64,000 bases of DNA. Origin: Geodermatophilus bullaregiensis. Its GTDB lineage: Bacteria > Actinomycetota > Actinomycetes > Mycobacteriales > Geodermatophilaceae. Position numbers and translations under genes: made by a program. Under the pieces are notes generated by a model. That model was given only the letters and a program-made list of their open reading frames with translations. It searched no databases and had not been told where the DNA came from. Numbering within the stretch: position 1 is the first letter of the stretch; every line of letters starts with the position of its first letter. Shown piece after piece: positions 55,422 through 64,000 of the stretch. Location: contig NZ_JAFBCJ010000001.1 of assembly GCF_016907675.1 (NCBI RefSeq), positions 1,550,001 through 1,614,000 on the forward strand, in the 5' to 3' direction.

Positions 55422-55850
55422 ATGACGTCCGGGACGACACCGGGGACACCACAGGGGCCGCCGCTGTGGCGGCAGGCGTTCGACGCCGCCGAGCGGCGCG
55501 TCACACCGCACGCGGACAGCCTGGTCCGGACGCCGGGCTTCGCCACGGGTGTCGCCCTGCTGCGGCGGGCGCAGAACCTCGCCCGTGACAGCGCCCGGGG
55601 GGTGTCCGCCCGCGCCTGGCACCTCGTCAACCTGCCGGCGGGCTCGGACCTGGCCCGCCTGCGCGCGCAGATCGGCGCCCTGGACCGCGAGGTCCGGCGG
55701 CTGACCGTCCAGCTGGAGAACGAGCGGCGCCGTCCCCGGGCCGCCGACGCGACCACCCCGGAGGAACCCGATGCCGACGGTGCCCAGCCCGCAAGCAGTC
55801 CTCGACCGCGTCCGGCGCGACGTCGAGCGCAACGCCCTCCGGGCGCGTAA
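55422..55850 (+). CDS. PHA-associated coiled-coil protein (phasin/PhaE-like position)
   Basis: 142 residues. A helical N-terminal part (WRQAFDAAERRVTPHADSLVRTPGFATGVALLRRAQNLARDSARG) and a short coiled coil (LARLRAQIGALDREVRRLTVQLENERRR) are followed by an Arg/Pro/Ala tail that overlaps the PhaC start by 80 bp in another frame. I do not recognise a named family. The position directly before phaC, and helical content, suggest a phasin or PhaE-like partner. GGAGGAGG precedes the ATG. Confidence 0.55.
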   Translation: MTSGTTPGTPQGPPLWRQAFDAAERRVTPHADSLVRTPGFATGVALLRRAQNLARDSARGVSARAWHLVNLPAGSDLARLRAQIGALDREVRRLTVQLENERRRPRAADATTPEEPDADGAQPASSPRPRPARRRAQRPPGA

Positions 55851-56880
55851 CGGCATCAAGCTCGTCGCCGGCGTCGACCGGCCCGGCGTGGGGCTCACGC
55901 CCAAGGACGTCGTCTGGCAGCGCGGCCGCACCCAGCTGTGGCACTACCGCAGTGAGAAGGTGCGGTACTCCCCGCCGCTGCTCATCGTGTTCAGCCTGGT
56001 CAGCCGCAGCTACATCCTCGACCTGAACCCGGGCAACAGCTTCATCGAGCAGCTGGTCGACGCCGGTTTCGACGTGTACATGGTCGACTGGGGCGAGCCC
56101 GACGCCCGCGACGCGCAGAACCGGCTCGAGGACTACGTCGACGACTACATCCCCGCGGCCGTGGAGCGGGTCCGCGAGATCTCCGGCGCCGACGAGGTCA
56201 ACCTCTTCGGCTACTGCTTCGGCGGCGACCTGTCGCTGCTCTACGCCGCCCACCACCCCGACGCGCCGGTCCGCAGCCTCACCGTGCTGGCGACCCCGGT
56301 CGACTTCACGAAGATGGGCCCGATGGCCGACGTCTTCCGCGGCGGCCTCGAGGTCGACGACGTCCTCGACGAGGACGGCAACGTGCCGCCGCGGGTGGTG
56401 GTGCAGGGCTTCAAGACCCTGACCCCCACCGCCGAGGTCACCCGCTACGTGACGCTGTGGGAGAAGCTCTGGAACGACGAGTACGTGTCGGCGTACCAGG
56501 CGATGACCGGCTGGTCCGACGACCACATCCCGTTCCCCGGCGCCGCGGCGCGCGAGACGGTGCAGATGCTCGTGCGCGACAACGGGATGGTCACCGACCG
56601 GCTGACCGTGGGCGGCGACCCGGTGCACCTCAGCGACATCCGGCTGCCCTTCCTCACCGTGCGCGCCGACCGTGACCACATCGTGCCGCCGGAGGCGACC
56701 GCGCCGCTGATCGACCTGGTCGGCTCGGAGGACAAGCACGAGCTGCGGCTGCCCGCCGGCCACATGGGCCTGGTGGTGGGCCGGACGGCGGCGAAGACGA
56801 CGGTGCCGGAGATCATCGGCTTCATCCGCAAGCGCAGCGACGAGACCGCACCCGGCCCCGCGGCCGGACAGGAGGGGTGA
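55771..56880 (+). CDS. phaC: poly(3-hydroxyalkanoate) synthase, class III-like PhaC
   Basis: 369 residues, the short class III size. Lipase-like box FGYCFGG with nucleophile Cys149; Asp in TVRADRDHIVPP and His in LPAGHMGLVVG complete the triad. LIVFSLVSRSYILDLNPGNSFIEQLVDAGFDVYMVDWG is the synthase signature. It polymerises 3-hydroxyacyl-CoA at granule surfaces. GGAGGAA before the ATG at 55771 supports this start despite the 80-bp overlap with the preceding gene. Confidence 0.88.
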   Translation: MPTVPSPQAVLDRVRRDVERNALRARNGIKLVAGVDRPGVGLTPKDVVWQRGRTQLWHYRSEKVRYSPPLLIVFSLVSRSYILDLNPGNSFIEQLVDAGFDVYMVDWGEPDARDAQNRLEDYVDDYIPAAVERVREISGADEVNLFGYCFGGDLSLLYAAHHPDAPVRSLTVLATPVDFTKMGPMADVFRGGLEVDDVLDEDGNVPPRVVVQGFKTLTPTAEVTRYVTLWEKLWNDEYVSAYQAMTGWSDDHIPFPGAAARETVQMLVRDNGMVTDRLTVGGDPVHLSDIRLPFLTVRADRDHIVPPEATAPLIDLVGSEDKHELRLPAGHMGLVVGRTAAKTTVPEIIGFIRKRSDETAPGPAAGQEG

Positions 56881-57437
56881 GCGTGGACGTCGTCGAGCTC
56901 GAGGCGGTGCACTGCGACGCGCTGGTGCGCTTCTTCGGCGGGTTGCCCGAGGGCGACCTGACCTTCATCGAGGAGGAGGTCACCGACCCCGACGTCGTCC
57001 GGTCGTGGACCTCCGGCGGCGCCGGCGGCCGGCGCTGGGTCGTCCTCGACGCGGACGGCGAGGGACAGGAGGTGGCCGGCTACGTCGCCGTCCGCCCGCT
57101 GCCGGGCTGGTCGGCGCACGTCGGCGAGGTGCGGCTGGTCGTCTCCCCCGCCCACCGCGGATCGGGCCTGGGCCGCCTGCTGGCCCGGCACGCCCTCGTG
57201 TCGGCCGTCGGCGACGGCCTGTCCAAGCTCGTCGTCGAGGTCGTCGCCGAGCAGGGCGCGGCGCTGGCGCTGTTCACCGACCTGGGCTTCACCGGGGAGG
57301 CGCTGCTGCGCGACCACGTCCGCGACCGCGAGGGCCAGGTGCGCGACCTCATGGTGCTGGCCCACCACGTCGACGAGACCTGGGCCGGCATGGCCACCGT
57401 CGGCCTGGACGAGGCGCTCGGCCAGGACCTCAGCTAG
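56877..57437 (+). CDS. GNAT-family N-acetyltransferase
   Basis: 186 residues. The acetyl-CoA site is EVRLVVSPAHRGSGLGRLLARHAL (RGSGLG); LFTDLGFTGEALLRDHVRDREGQVRDLMVLAHHV closes the fold. GTG overlaps the phaC stop (GTGA), so it is coupled to PHA synthesis. Acceptor unknown. Confidence 0.85.
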   Translation: MSVDVVELEAVHCDALVRFFGGLPEGDLTFIEEEVTDPDVVRSWTSGGAGGRRWVVLDADGEGQEVAGYVAVRPLPGWSAHVGEVRLVVSPAHRGSGLGRLLARHALVSAVGDGLSKLVVEVVAEQGAALALFTDLGFTGEALLRDHVRDREGQVRDLMVLAHHVDETWAGMATVGLDEALGQDLS

Positions 57438-57449
57438 GCAGGGAGGTCC

Positions 57450-59084
<1,635 letters not shown>

Positions 59085-59168
59085 GGAGGTGCTCCCGGAG
59101 GACGGTCGGATCGGGTCGACGTCTGTCCCGGGGCTCACAGCACGGGCCCACGATAGCGCGCGGCCGGC

Positions 59169-60320
59169 TCAGCCGTCCTCGTCGATCCCCGGGTCGGCAC
59201 CCTCGAAGAGCCCGTCCACGTCGTCCTCCGGCCCGGCGGCCAGCACGTCGTCGGCCAGCTCGTCGAGCATCTCCTCGAGGGCGTTGTCCTCCTCGTCCGG
59301 CGGGCGGCGCTGGACCAGCCACGGCTGGAGCTGGTCGTAGCCGCGGACCGAGACCCGGCGCAGCGGCCGCACCCGGTAACCGGGCATCCCGCGCAGGTGG
59401 CCGGCGAGCACGCGGTCGACGAGCACGGTCCCGGGCCGGGCCAGCGAGGTGAGCCGGCTGGCCAGGTTGACCACCGGCGAGTAGACGTCGCCCAGCCGGG
59501 TGAGCACCGTGCCGTAGGCCACGCCCACCCGCAACGGCAGCCGGTCGTCGGAGTCCCAGACGTCGGGCAGGGTCAGCCCGATCTCGACGGCGTCGACGGC
59601 CGAGGCGGCGGTGTAGAGGACCCCGTCGCCGACGGTCTTGACCACCCGGCCGTGCGAGCGGGCGATCACCTCGGTGGCCGTGGCCTCGAACCCCTCGATC
59701 ATCGCGCCGAGCTCGCGGCCGTCCATGCCGCGCGACCGGGAGGTGTAGTCGACCAGGTCGGCGAAGCCCACGGCCAGCTCCCGCCGGTCCCCGGGCGCAC
59801 CGGAGGACAGCAGCCGGTCGACGTTGGCCGCCAGGTGCCGCCGCCACACGTAGTCCTGCGTCCGGGTCAGCAGCGGCAGCAGCACCTCGGCCGCGGCGAC
59901 GGCGTCCGCCGACCCGTGCTCACGCGCCTGGCGGGTCAGCGCACCGGCGAGCATGTCGGTCTGCCAGTCGGCCAGCCGCGACAGCGCCTGGCCGGTCGCC
60001 CGCGCGATCGAGGCCTCGGTGCCGGGGTCGATGAAGCCGGTGTCGATGAGCGCCGAGACCAGCGCGAGGGCGTCGACGTCGGCGTCGGTGAAGACCAGGT
60101 CGTCGTCGGCGGCGTCGGGGAAGCCCAGTGCCCGCCACAGCCGCTGGGTGCGCTCGGGCGGCATGCCCGCCGCCGCCGCGACCTGCAGCCGGGTCAGCCG
60201 GCGCGGCCCACCGAGCAGCAGGCGCTCGAGCGCGTCCCGGACGTCGGTGCCCGGCTCCGGCCCGTCGGCGTCCCGGCCGGCGCGCTCGCGCCCGGCGTCG
60301 TCCCCTCCGGCGGTGTCCAT
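59169..60320 (-). CDS. class III adenylate cyclase with N-terminal regulatory domain
   Basis: 383 residues. The N-terminal regulatory part (about 25-165) includes RRLTRLQVAAAAGMPPERTQRLWRALGFPDAADDDLVFTDADVDALALV, similar to the pH-sensing autoinhibitory domain of mycobacterial Rv1264. The cyclase homology domain follows: VGFADLVDYTSRSRGMDGRELG (metal Asp), GRVVKTVGDGVLYTA (second metal Asp), YGTVLTRLGDVYSPVVNLASRLTSLA. Cytosolic, no membrane helices. The acidic C-terminal tail (EEDNALEEMLDELADD) is unusual. ATG at 60320 is the first good start; upstream in-frame sequence is not protein-like. Confidence 0.88.
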   Translation of the reverse strand: MDTAGGDDAGRERAGRDADGPEPGTDVRDALERLLLGGPRRLTRLQVAAAAGMPPERTQRLWRALGFPDAADDDLVFTDADVDALALVSALIDTGFIDPGTEASIARATGQALSRLADWQTDMLAGALTRQAREHGSADAVAAAEVLLPLLTRTQDYVWRRHLAANVDRLLSSGAPGDRRELAVGFADLVDYTSRSRGMDGRELGAMIEGFEATATEVIARSHGRVVKTVGDGVLYTAASAVDAVEIGLTLPDVWDSDDRLPLRVGVAYGTVLTRLGDVYSPVVNLASRLTSLARPGTVLVDRVLAGHLRGMPGYRVRPLRRVSVRGYDQLQPWLVQRRPPDEEDNALEEMLDELADDVLAAGPEDDVDGLFEGADPGIDEDG

Positions 60321-60568
60321 GGCGGCCGGGGACGGGGTCAGTCGGTGGGGTGCACGACGGGCGACGGGTCCGTCCCGCTGCCGACCGTCCGGGAGGCGCT
60401 CACGGCGGGCACTGTAGTGACCGCTGGAGGACTCCCCCGTGTCGCGGGTCACGCGACCGGCGCGGCACCCCGGGCCGCCCGGTGAACGGCGCGCCGACAC
60501 GGGGTGGACGGCGCGTGTCGCCGCGCGTGGGGCTGCCGTCGGCGGGCCGCCGTGGGCCAGGATGGCCG

Positions 60569-61585
60569 GTGCACGGGGGCGGACGACGAGGAGGACAGGT
60601 CATCGCGACGACGGCCAGCGACCCGACCGGTCACCGGGGCCCCGTGCGGGTCGAGGTGTCCGGCCTGACCAAGAGCTTCGGCTCCGTGCAGGCGGTCACC
60701 GACCTCGGCTTCACCGTGGAGCCGGGCGCGGTCACCGGCTTCCTCGGGCCCAACGGAGCGGGCAAGACCACGACCCTGCGCATGGTGCTCGGGCTGATCA
60801 CCCCCGACGCCGGCACCGCCACCTTCGACGGCGTCCCCTACGCGGCGCTGCCCGACCCGGTGCGCACCGTGGGCGCCGTCCTCGAGACCGCCTTCCACCC
60901 CGCCCGCTCCGGCCGCGACCACCTGCGCGTCTACTGCCGCGCCGCGGGCCTGCCCACCGCACGCGCCGACGAGGTGCTCACCGCGGTCGGCCTGGCCACG
61001 GCCGGACGGCGGCGGGCCGGTGGCTACTCCCTGGGCATGCGGCAGCGGCTGGCCCTGGCCACCGCCCTGCTCGGCGACCCGCCGGTGCTGGTGCTCGACG
61101 AGCCGGCCAACGGCCTGGACCCGGAGGGCATCCTCTGGCTGCGCGGCTTCCTGCGGCACCTGGCCCACGAGGAGGGCCGGACCGTCCTGGTCTCCAGCCA
61201 CCTGCTGGCGGAGATGGAGCAGACCGCCGACCGCGTCGTCATCGTCGGTGCCGGCCGGCTGGTGCGGCAGGGCTCCATCGCCGAGCTGCGCTCGGGCTCG
61301 CAGGGAGCCGGGACGGTGCTCGTGCGCAGCCCGGAGGCCGACCGGCTGGCCGCGGTGCTCGTCTCGGCCGGCCTGTCGGCCGAGCGGGGCGGCGACGGGG
61401 TGGTCACCGTGACGGGCACGACGCCCGCCGGGGTCGGCGCCCGCGCCTTCGCGGAGGGCATCGAGCTGCACGAGCTGCGGGCCGAGGCCAACGGCCTGGA
61501 GGAGCTCTACTTCCGGCTCACCGCGGGGCAGGAGCAGTTCGCCGCGGGCTCCCCCGCCGCGACGACCGGGGTGGCGGCCCGATGA
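60569..61585 (+). CDS. ABC transporter ATP-binding protein
   Basis: About 338 residues from the GTG at 60569. Walker A FLGPNGAGKTTTLRM, signature GGYSLGMRQRLALATALL, Walker B VLVLDEPANGLDPEG and H-loop LVSSHLLAEME show an active ATPase of the multidrug/bacitracin exporter group. An excellent AGGAGGA (60589-60595) is followed 7 nt later by ATC (60602) in frame, not by ATG/GTG, so the true start is unclear. It overlaps the permease gene (ATGA). The 248-bp divergent gap upstream shows no other feature. Confidence 0.88.
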   Translation: MHGGGRRGGQVIATTASDPTGHRGPVRVEVSGLTKSFGSVQAVTDLGFTVEPGAVTGFLGPNGAGKTTTLRMVLGLITPDAGTATFDGVPYAALPDPVRTVGAVLETAFHPARSGRDHLRVYCRAAGLPTARADEVLTAVGLATAGRRRAGGYSLGMRQRLALATALLGDPPVLVLDEPANGLDPEGILWLRGFLRHLAHEEGRTVLVSSHLLAEMEQTADRVVIVGAGRLVRQGSIAELRSGSQGAGTVLVRSPEADRLAAVLVSAGLSAERGGDGVVTVTGTTPAGVGARAFAEGIELHELRAEANGLEELYFRLTAGQEQFAAGSPAATTGVAAR

Positions 61586-62349
61586 GCGCCCTCGTCCGCG
61601 CCGAGTGGACCAAGCTGTTCACCACCCGCGTCTGGATCGGCCTGGTGCTCGGCGCCTGCGTGATGGCCGGCGGTTTCGCCGCGCTGTTCACCGGCCTGGC
61701 CGGCGCCGAGCAGCAGGGCGGGCAGCCCGGCCTGCCCCCGGTCGGGACCCCGCAGTACGAGGAGATCGTCTTCTCCGTCGCCGCCAACGCCAGCGTGCTG
61801 CTGCTGATCCTCGGCATCATCGGGATGACCCAGGAGTACCGGCACCGGACGGCCACGCCGACCTTCCTCACCACGCCCCGCCGGGGCCGGGTGGTCGCCG
61901 CCAAGCTGGTCGCCTACGCACTGGCGGCGGTCCCGTTCGCCCTGCTGGTGCTCGCCGTCGACGTCGTGGTCGTGCTGCTCTACGCGGGCGCCCGCGGAGC
62001 CGCGCCCTCGCTGGACGGCGACAACCTGCAGACGCTCGGCGCCGCGGGGCTGGTGCTGGTCGTCTACGCCGTGATCGGGGTGGGCGTCGGTGCGCTGCTG
62101 CGCAACCAGGTGGCCGCCATCGTCGGCGCGCTGGTCTACCTCTACGTCGTGGAGCCGATCATCTCCTCGATCGGCGCGCTGCAGGGCGCCTACAAGTGGC
62201 TGCCCGGTGGCGCGGCGCAGGCGATCACCTCCGACTTCCAGGCGCCGGAGCTGCTGGCCCCGTGGCAGGGCGCACTGTTGCTGCTCGGCTACGGTCTGTT
62301 CTTCGCCCTCCTCGGCACGGTGCTCGCCGTCCGCCGCGACGTGGTCTGA
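61582..62349 (+). CDS. ABC transporter permease
   Basis: 255 residues, six predicted helices. It begins MSALVRAEWTKLFTTRVWIGLVLGACVMAGGFAAL, typical of ABC-2 type exporters; LGIIGMTQEYRHRTATPTFLTTPRRGRVVAAKLVAYAL is the conserved loop between helices 2 and 3. ATGA overlap with the ATPase. Substrate not predictable. Confidence 0.87.
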   Translation: MSALVRAEWTKLFTTRVWIGLVLGACVMAGGFAALFTGLAGAEQQGGQPGLPPVGTPQYEEIVFSVAANASVLLLILGIIGMTQEYRHRTATPTFLTTPRRGRVVAAKLVAYALAAVPFALLVLAVDVVVVLLYAGARGAAPSLDGDNLQTLGAAGLVLVVYAVIGVGVGALLRNQVAAIVGALVYLYVVEPIISSIGALQGAYKWLPGGAAQAITSDFQAPELLAPWQGALLLLGYGLFFALLGTVLAVRRDVV

Positions 62350-62404
62350 GGGACGTGTCCCGAGGGCGGGCGCCAGCACACCACCGAGGACGGGGGGACC
62401 CCGG

Positions 62405-63208
62405 ATGACGACCCGCATGACCGCACCGCGCCTGGCGCGCCTGGTGACCGCCGGCGACGCCGCGGCCGTGCGCGCGGCGGTCGACGGTGCACCCCGGCTG
62501 CTGGCCGGCACGGTGGAGCACGCCGGCGAGAGCGGCTGGACGCCGCTGCACCTGGCCGCCGCGGAGGGCCGGGAGGACGTCGTCCGGGAGCTGGTCGCCG
62601 CCGGCGCCGACCTCACGGCGCGCACCGAGTCCGGGCGCACGCCGCTGCACGTGGCCGTCGAGCACTCCCCCGCACTGGTCGGTGTGCTGTGCGAGCTGGG
62701 CGCCGTGGTCGACGCGCCGGCCGCGGCCTACCTCGACGACGTCGACCGGCTGACCCGCGAGCTCGACGCCGGCGCGGCGCTCACCGATCCGGTCAGCGGC
62801 CTGGACCTGCTCGTCCTCGCCGCCGCGGGCGGTGCCGCGGGCACCCTCCGCCTGCTGCTCGCCCGAGGCGCCGACCCCGACGGCGGCGCGCTCGCCGCCG
62901 CGGCCACGGCCCGGCGGGCCGACCTGGTGCGCGTGCTCCTCGACGCGGGTGCCGCGGTGGACCGGCGCGACCCCGACACGGGGCGCACGCCCCTGCACGA
63001 GGCCGTCTCGGGGGGCGGCGACGCGCCCGAGGTGGTGCGCGTCCTGCTGGCCGCCGGGGCCGACGTCAACGCCACCACCAGCGACGGCGCCAGCGCCCTC
63101 GACATCAGCCGGGTCGCCGCGGCCCGCTCCCGGCGCGGCGACGCAGGTCAGGCCTCCGTCGTCGACGGGCTGGTCGACCTCCTGGTCGCCGCCGGCGCCA
63201 CCGACTGA
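62405..63208 (+). CDS. ankyrin-repeat protein
   Basis: 267 residues of ankyrin repeats: [98 protein letters not shown], plus two more diverged ones. No signal peptide or catalytic domain; a protein-binding role is likely. ATG at 62405. Confidence 0.85.
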   Translation: MTTRMTAPRLARLVTAGDAAAVRAAVDGAPRLLAGTVEHAGESGWTPLHLAAAEGREDVVRELVAAGADLTARTESGRTPLHVAVEHSPALVGVLCELGAVVDAPAAAYLDDVDRLTRELDAGAALTDPVSGLDLLVLAAAGGAAGTLRLLLARGADPDGGALAAAATARRADLVRVLLDAGAAVDRRDPDTGRTPLHEAVSGGGDAPEVVRVLLAAGADVNATTSDGASALDISRVAAARSRRGDAGQASVVDGLVDLLVAAGATD

Positions 63209-63339
63209 CGCACGCCCCGACGGGTCCGCGGACCCGCTGGCGGCGCCCGCGGCAGGGGGTTCCGGCCCGGACGACGGGCGTAGACTCCGCACCCGGTCCA
63301 GAGACGTCCACCGACGACGACGAAGAAGGCACCCGACCC

Positions 63340-64000
63340 GTGTCACGCGACAACTCATCCCGGCCGTCCACCACCTCCTCCTCCTCCGCGGTGGCGGGAT
63401 TCGGCACCAACGAGTGGCTGGTCGAGGAGATGTACCAGCAGTTCCTCGCCGACCCGTCCAGCGTGGACCAGGCCTGGCACGAGTTCTTCGCCGACTACCG
63501 GCCCGGCAGTCCCGTGGCCTCCAGCGACGACCGCGAGCACGACTCCGCCGCGCCGGCGCCCGCCGCTGCCCCGGCCGCGCCCGCCGCTGCCCCGGCCGCG
63601 CCCGCGACGGGCTCGGCGAACGGCGCGGCGCCCGCCGCCCCGGCACCGCAGGCGCCGGCTCCCGCGGCCGCCGCGACCTCCCCGCAGCGGCCGGCCGTCG
63701 CCGACGCCGAGGGCTCGGCCACCCGGCCCAGCAGCCCCGCGGTGGCCCCGGCCGCGCCGGAGCCGACCCCCCGGGCCACCCCCGTGGCCGAGCGGACCGA
63801 GGCCACCGTCGTCGACCGCGCCGCCGAGCGCGCGTCCCAGCAGGCCAAGGCCGCGCCCGCGCCGAAGACCCCCGCTCCGAAGGCCCCGCCGGAGGCGCCG
63901 GCCGCCGACGGGCCGAAGCAGACGACCCTGCGCGGCGCCGCCGCCAGCGTCGTCAAGAACATGAACGCCTCGCTGACCGTCCCGACGGCGACCAGCGTGC
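63340..64000 (+). CDS. kgd: multifunctional 2-oxoglutarate dehydrogenase E1 (KGD), 5' end only
   Basis: Only the first 220 residues are in the window. [42 protein letters not shown] is the E1 N-terminal docking segment; an Ala/Pro linker (about 55-195) leads into [23 protein letters not shown], the start of the E2-like succinyltransferase domain fused in actinobacterial KGD. It works in the TCA cycle on 2-oxoglutarate. GTG start with GAAGAAGG 10 nt upstream. A -10-like TAGACT lies at 63281-63286. Confidence 0.92.
   Translation, partial: MSRDNSSRPSTTSSSSAVAGFGTNEWLVEEMYQQFLADPSSVDQAWHEFFADYRPGSPVASSDDREHDSAAPAPAAAPAAPAAAPAAPATGSANGAAPAAPAPQAPAPAAAATSPQRPAVADAEGSATRPSSPAVAPAAPEPTPRATPVAERTEATVVDRAAERASQQAKAAPAPKTPAPKAPPEAPAADGPKQTTLRGAAASVVKNMNASLTVPTATSV

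Overview
The window is a very GC-rich actinobacterial chromosome segment. Gene content and order (Scy/FilP-like coiled-coil protein, methylmalonyl-CoA epimerase, NucS, ATP synthase operon, WecA, TsaC, PrmC, RF1, L31, Rho, then threonine/lysine genes) resemble what I remember of the Streptomyces and wider actinobacterial backbone. The class F sortase/DUF4397 pair and the PHA genes suggest a Geodermatophilaceae-type organism (Blastococcus, Geodermatophilus or Modestobacter). That family assignment is inference, because no rRNA or other marker is present. GTG starts, GTGA/ATGA overlaps and short or absent leaders are common throughout.

Layout. (1) 0.1-17 kb: acyl-CoA and cobalamin metabolism. 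It holds methylmalonyl/ethylmalonyl-CoA epimerase, crotonyl-CoA carboxylase/reductase (Ccr), a tandem 3-hydroxyacyl-CoA dehydrogenase, an enoyl-CoA hydratase-like protein, ethylmalonyl-CoA mutase (Ecm/MeaA) and a PduO-type cobalamin adenosyltransferase. Interspersed are a polar-growth-type coiled-coil protein, a DUF4397/sortase pair, the mismatch endonuclease NucS, a lipoprotein and MurA. (2) 17-26 kb: the ATP synthase operon on the minus strand, in order AtpZ/I-like, B, E, F, H, A, G, D, with atpC separated from atpD by 768 bp. (3) 26-40 kb, minus strand: WecA-like transferase, TsaC, PrmC, RF1, L31, Rho, ThrB, ThrC, Hom, LysA and ArgS, followed by a plus-strand DUF3105/DUF305 pair. (4) 41.7-49 kb: accessory region beside tRNA-Arg(CCG). 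It contains two decayed tyrosine-integrase remnants, an orphan exported protein, and an arsenic-type locus whose first arsR has an in-frame amber codon and whose arsenite exporter is reduced to a start fragment. ArsC, an MFS permease, an ArsO-like flavoprotein and a second ArsR follow. (5) 49-64 kb: an AAA+ ATPase, a TetR/MMPL pair with a double operator, a class III-type PHA synthase and accessory protein, an ABC-F ATPase, an adenylate cyclase, an ABC exporter, an ankyrin protein and the start of 2-oxoglutarate dehydrogenase (kgd).

Functional links. Ccr, epimerase, Ecm and cobalamin adenosyltransferase together suggest an ethylmalonyl-CoA route for C2/C4 carbon, next to hydroxyacyl-CoA and PHA enzymes. 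A shared 12-bp palindrome (TACYCRCCRGTA) lies upstream of ccr, ecm and the hydroxyacyl-CoA dehydrogenase gene and may mark a regulon. A dispersed repeat family, six copies at five loci, sits directly 3' of stop codons, always in the same orientation relative to the preceding gene.

Limits. Everything was read by eye. Family names rest on motifs and remembered homologues, not on searches.
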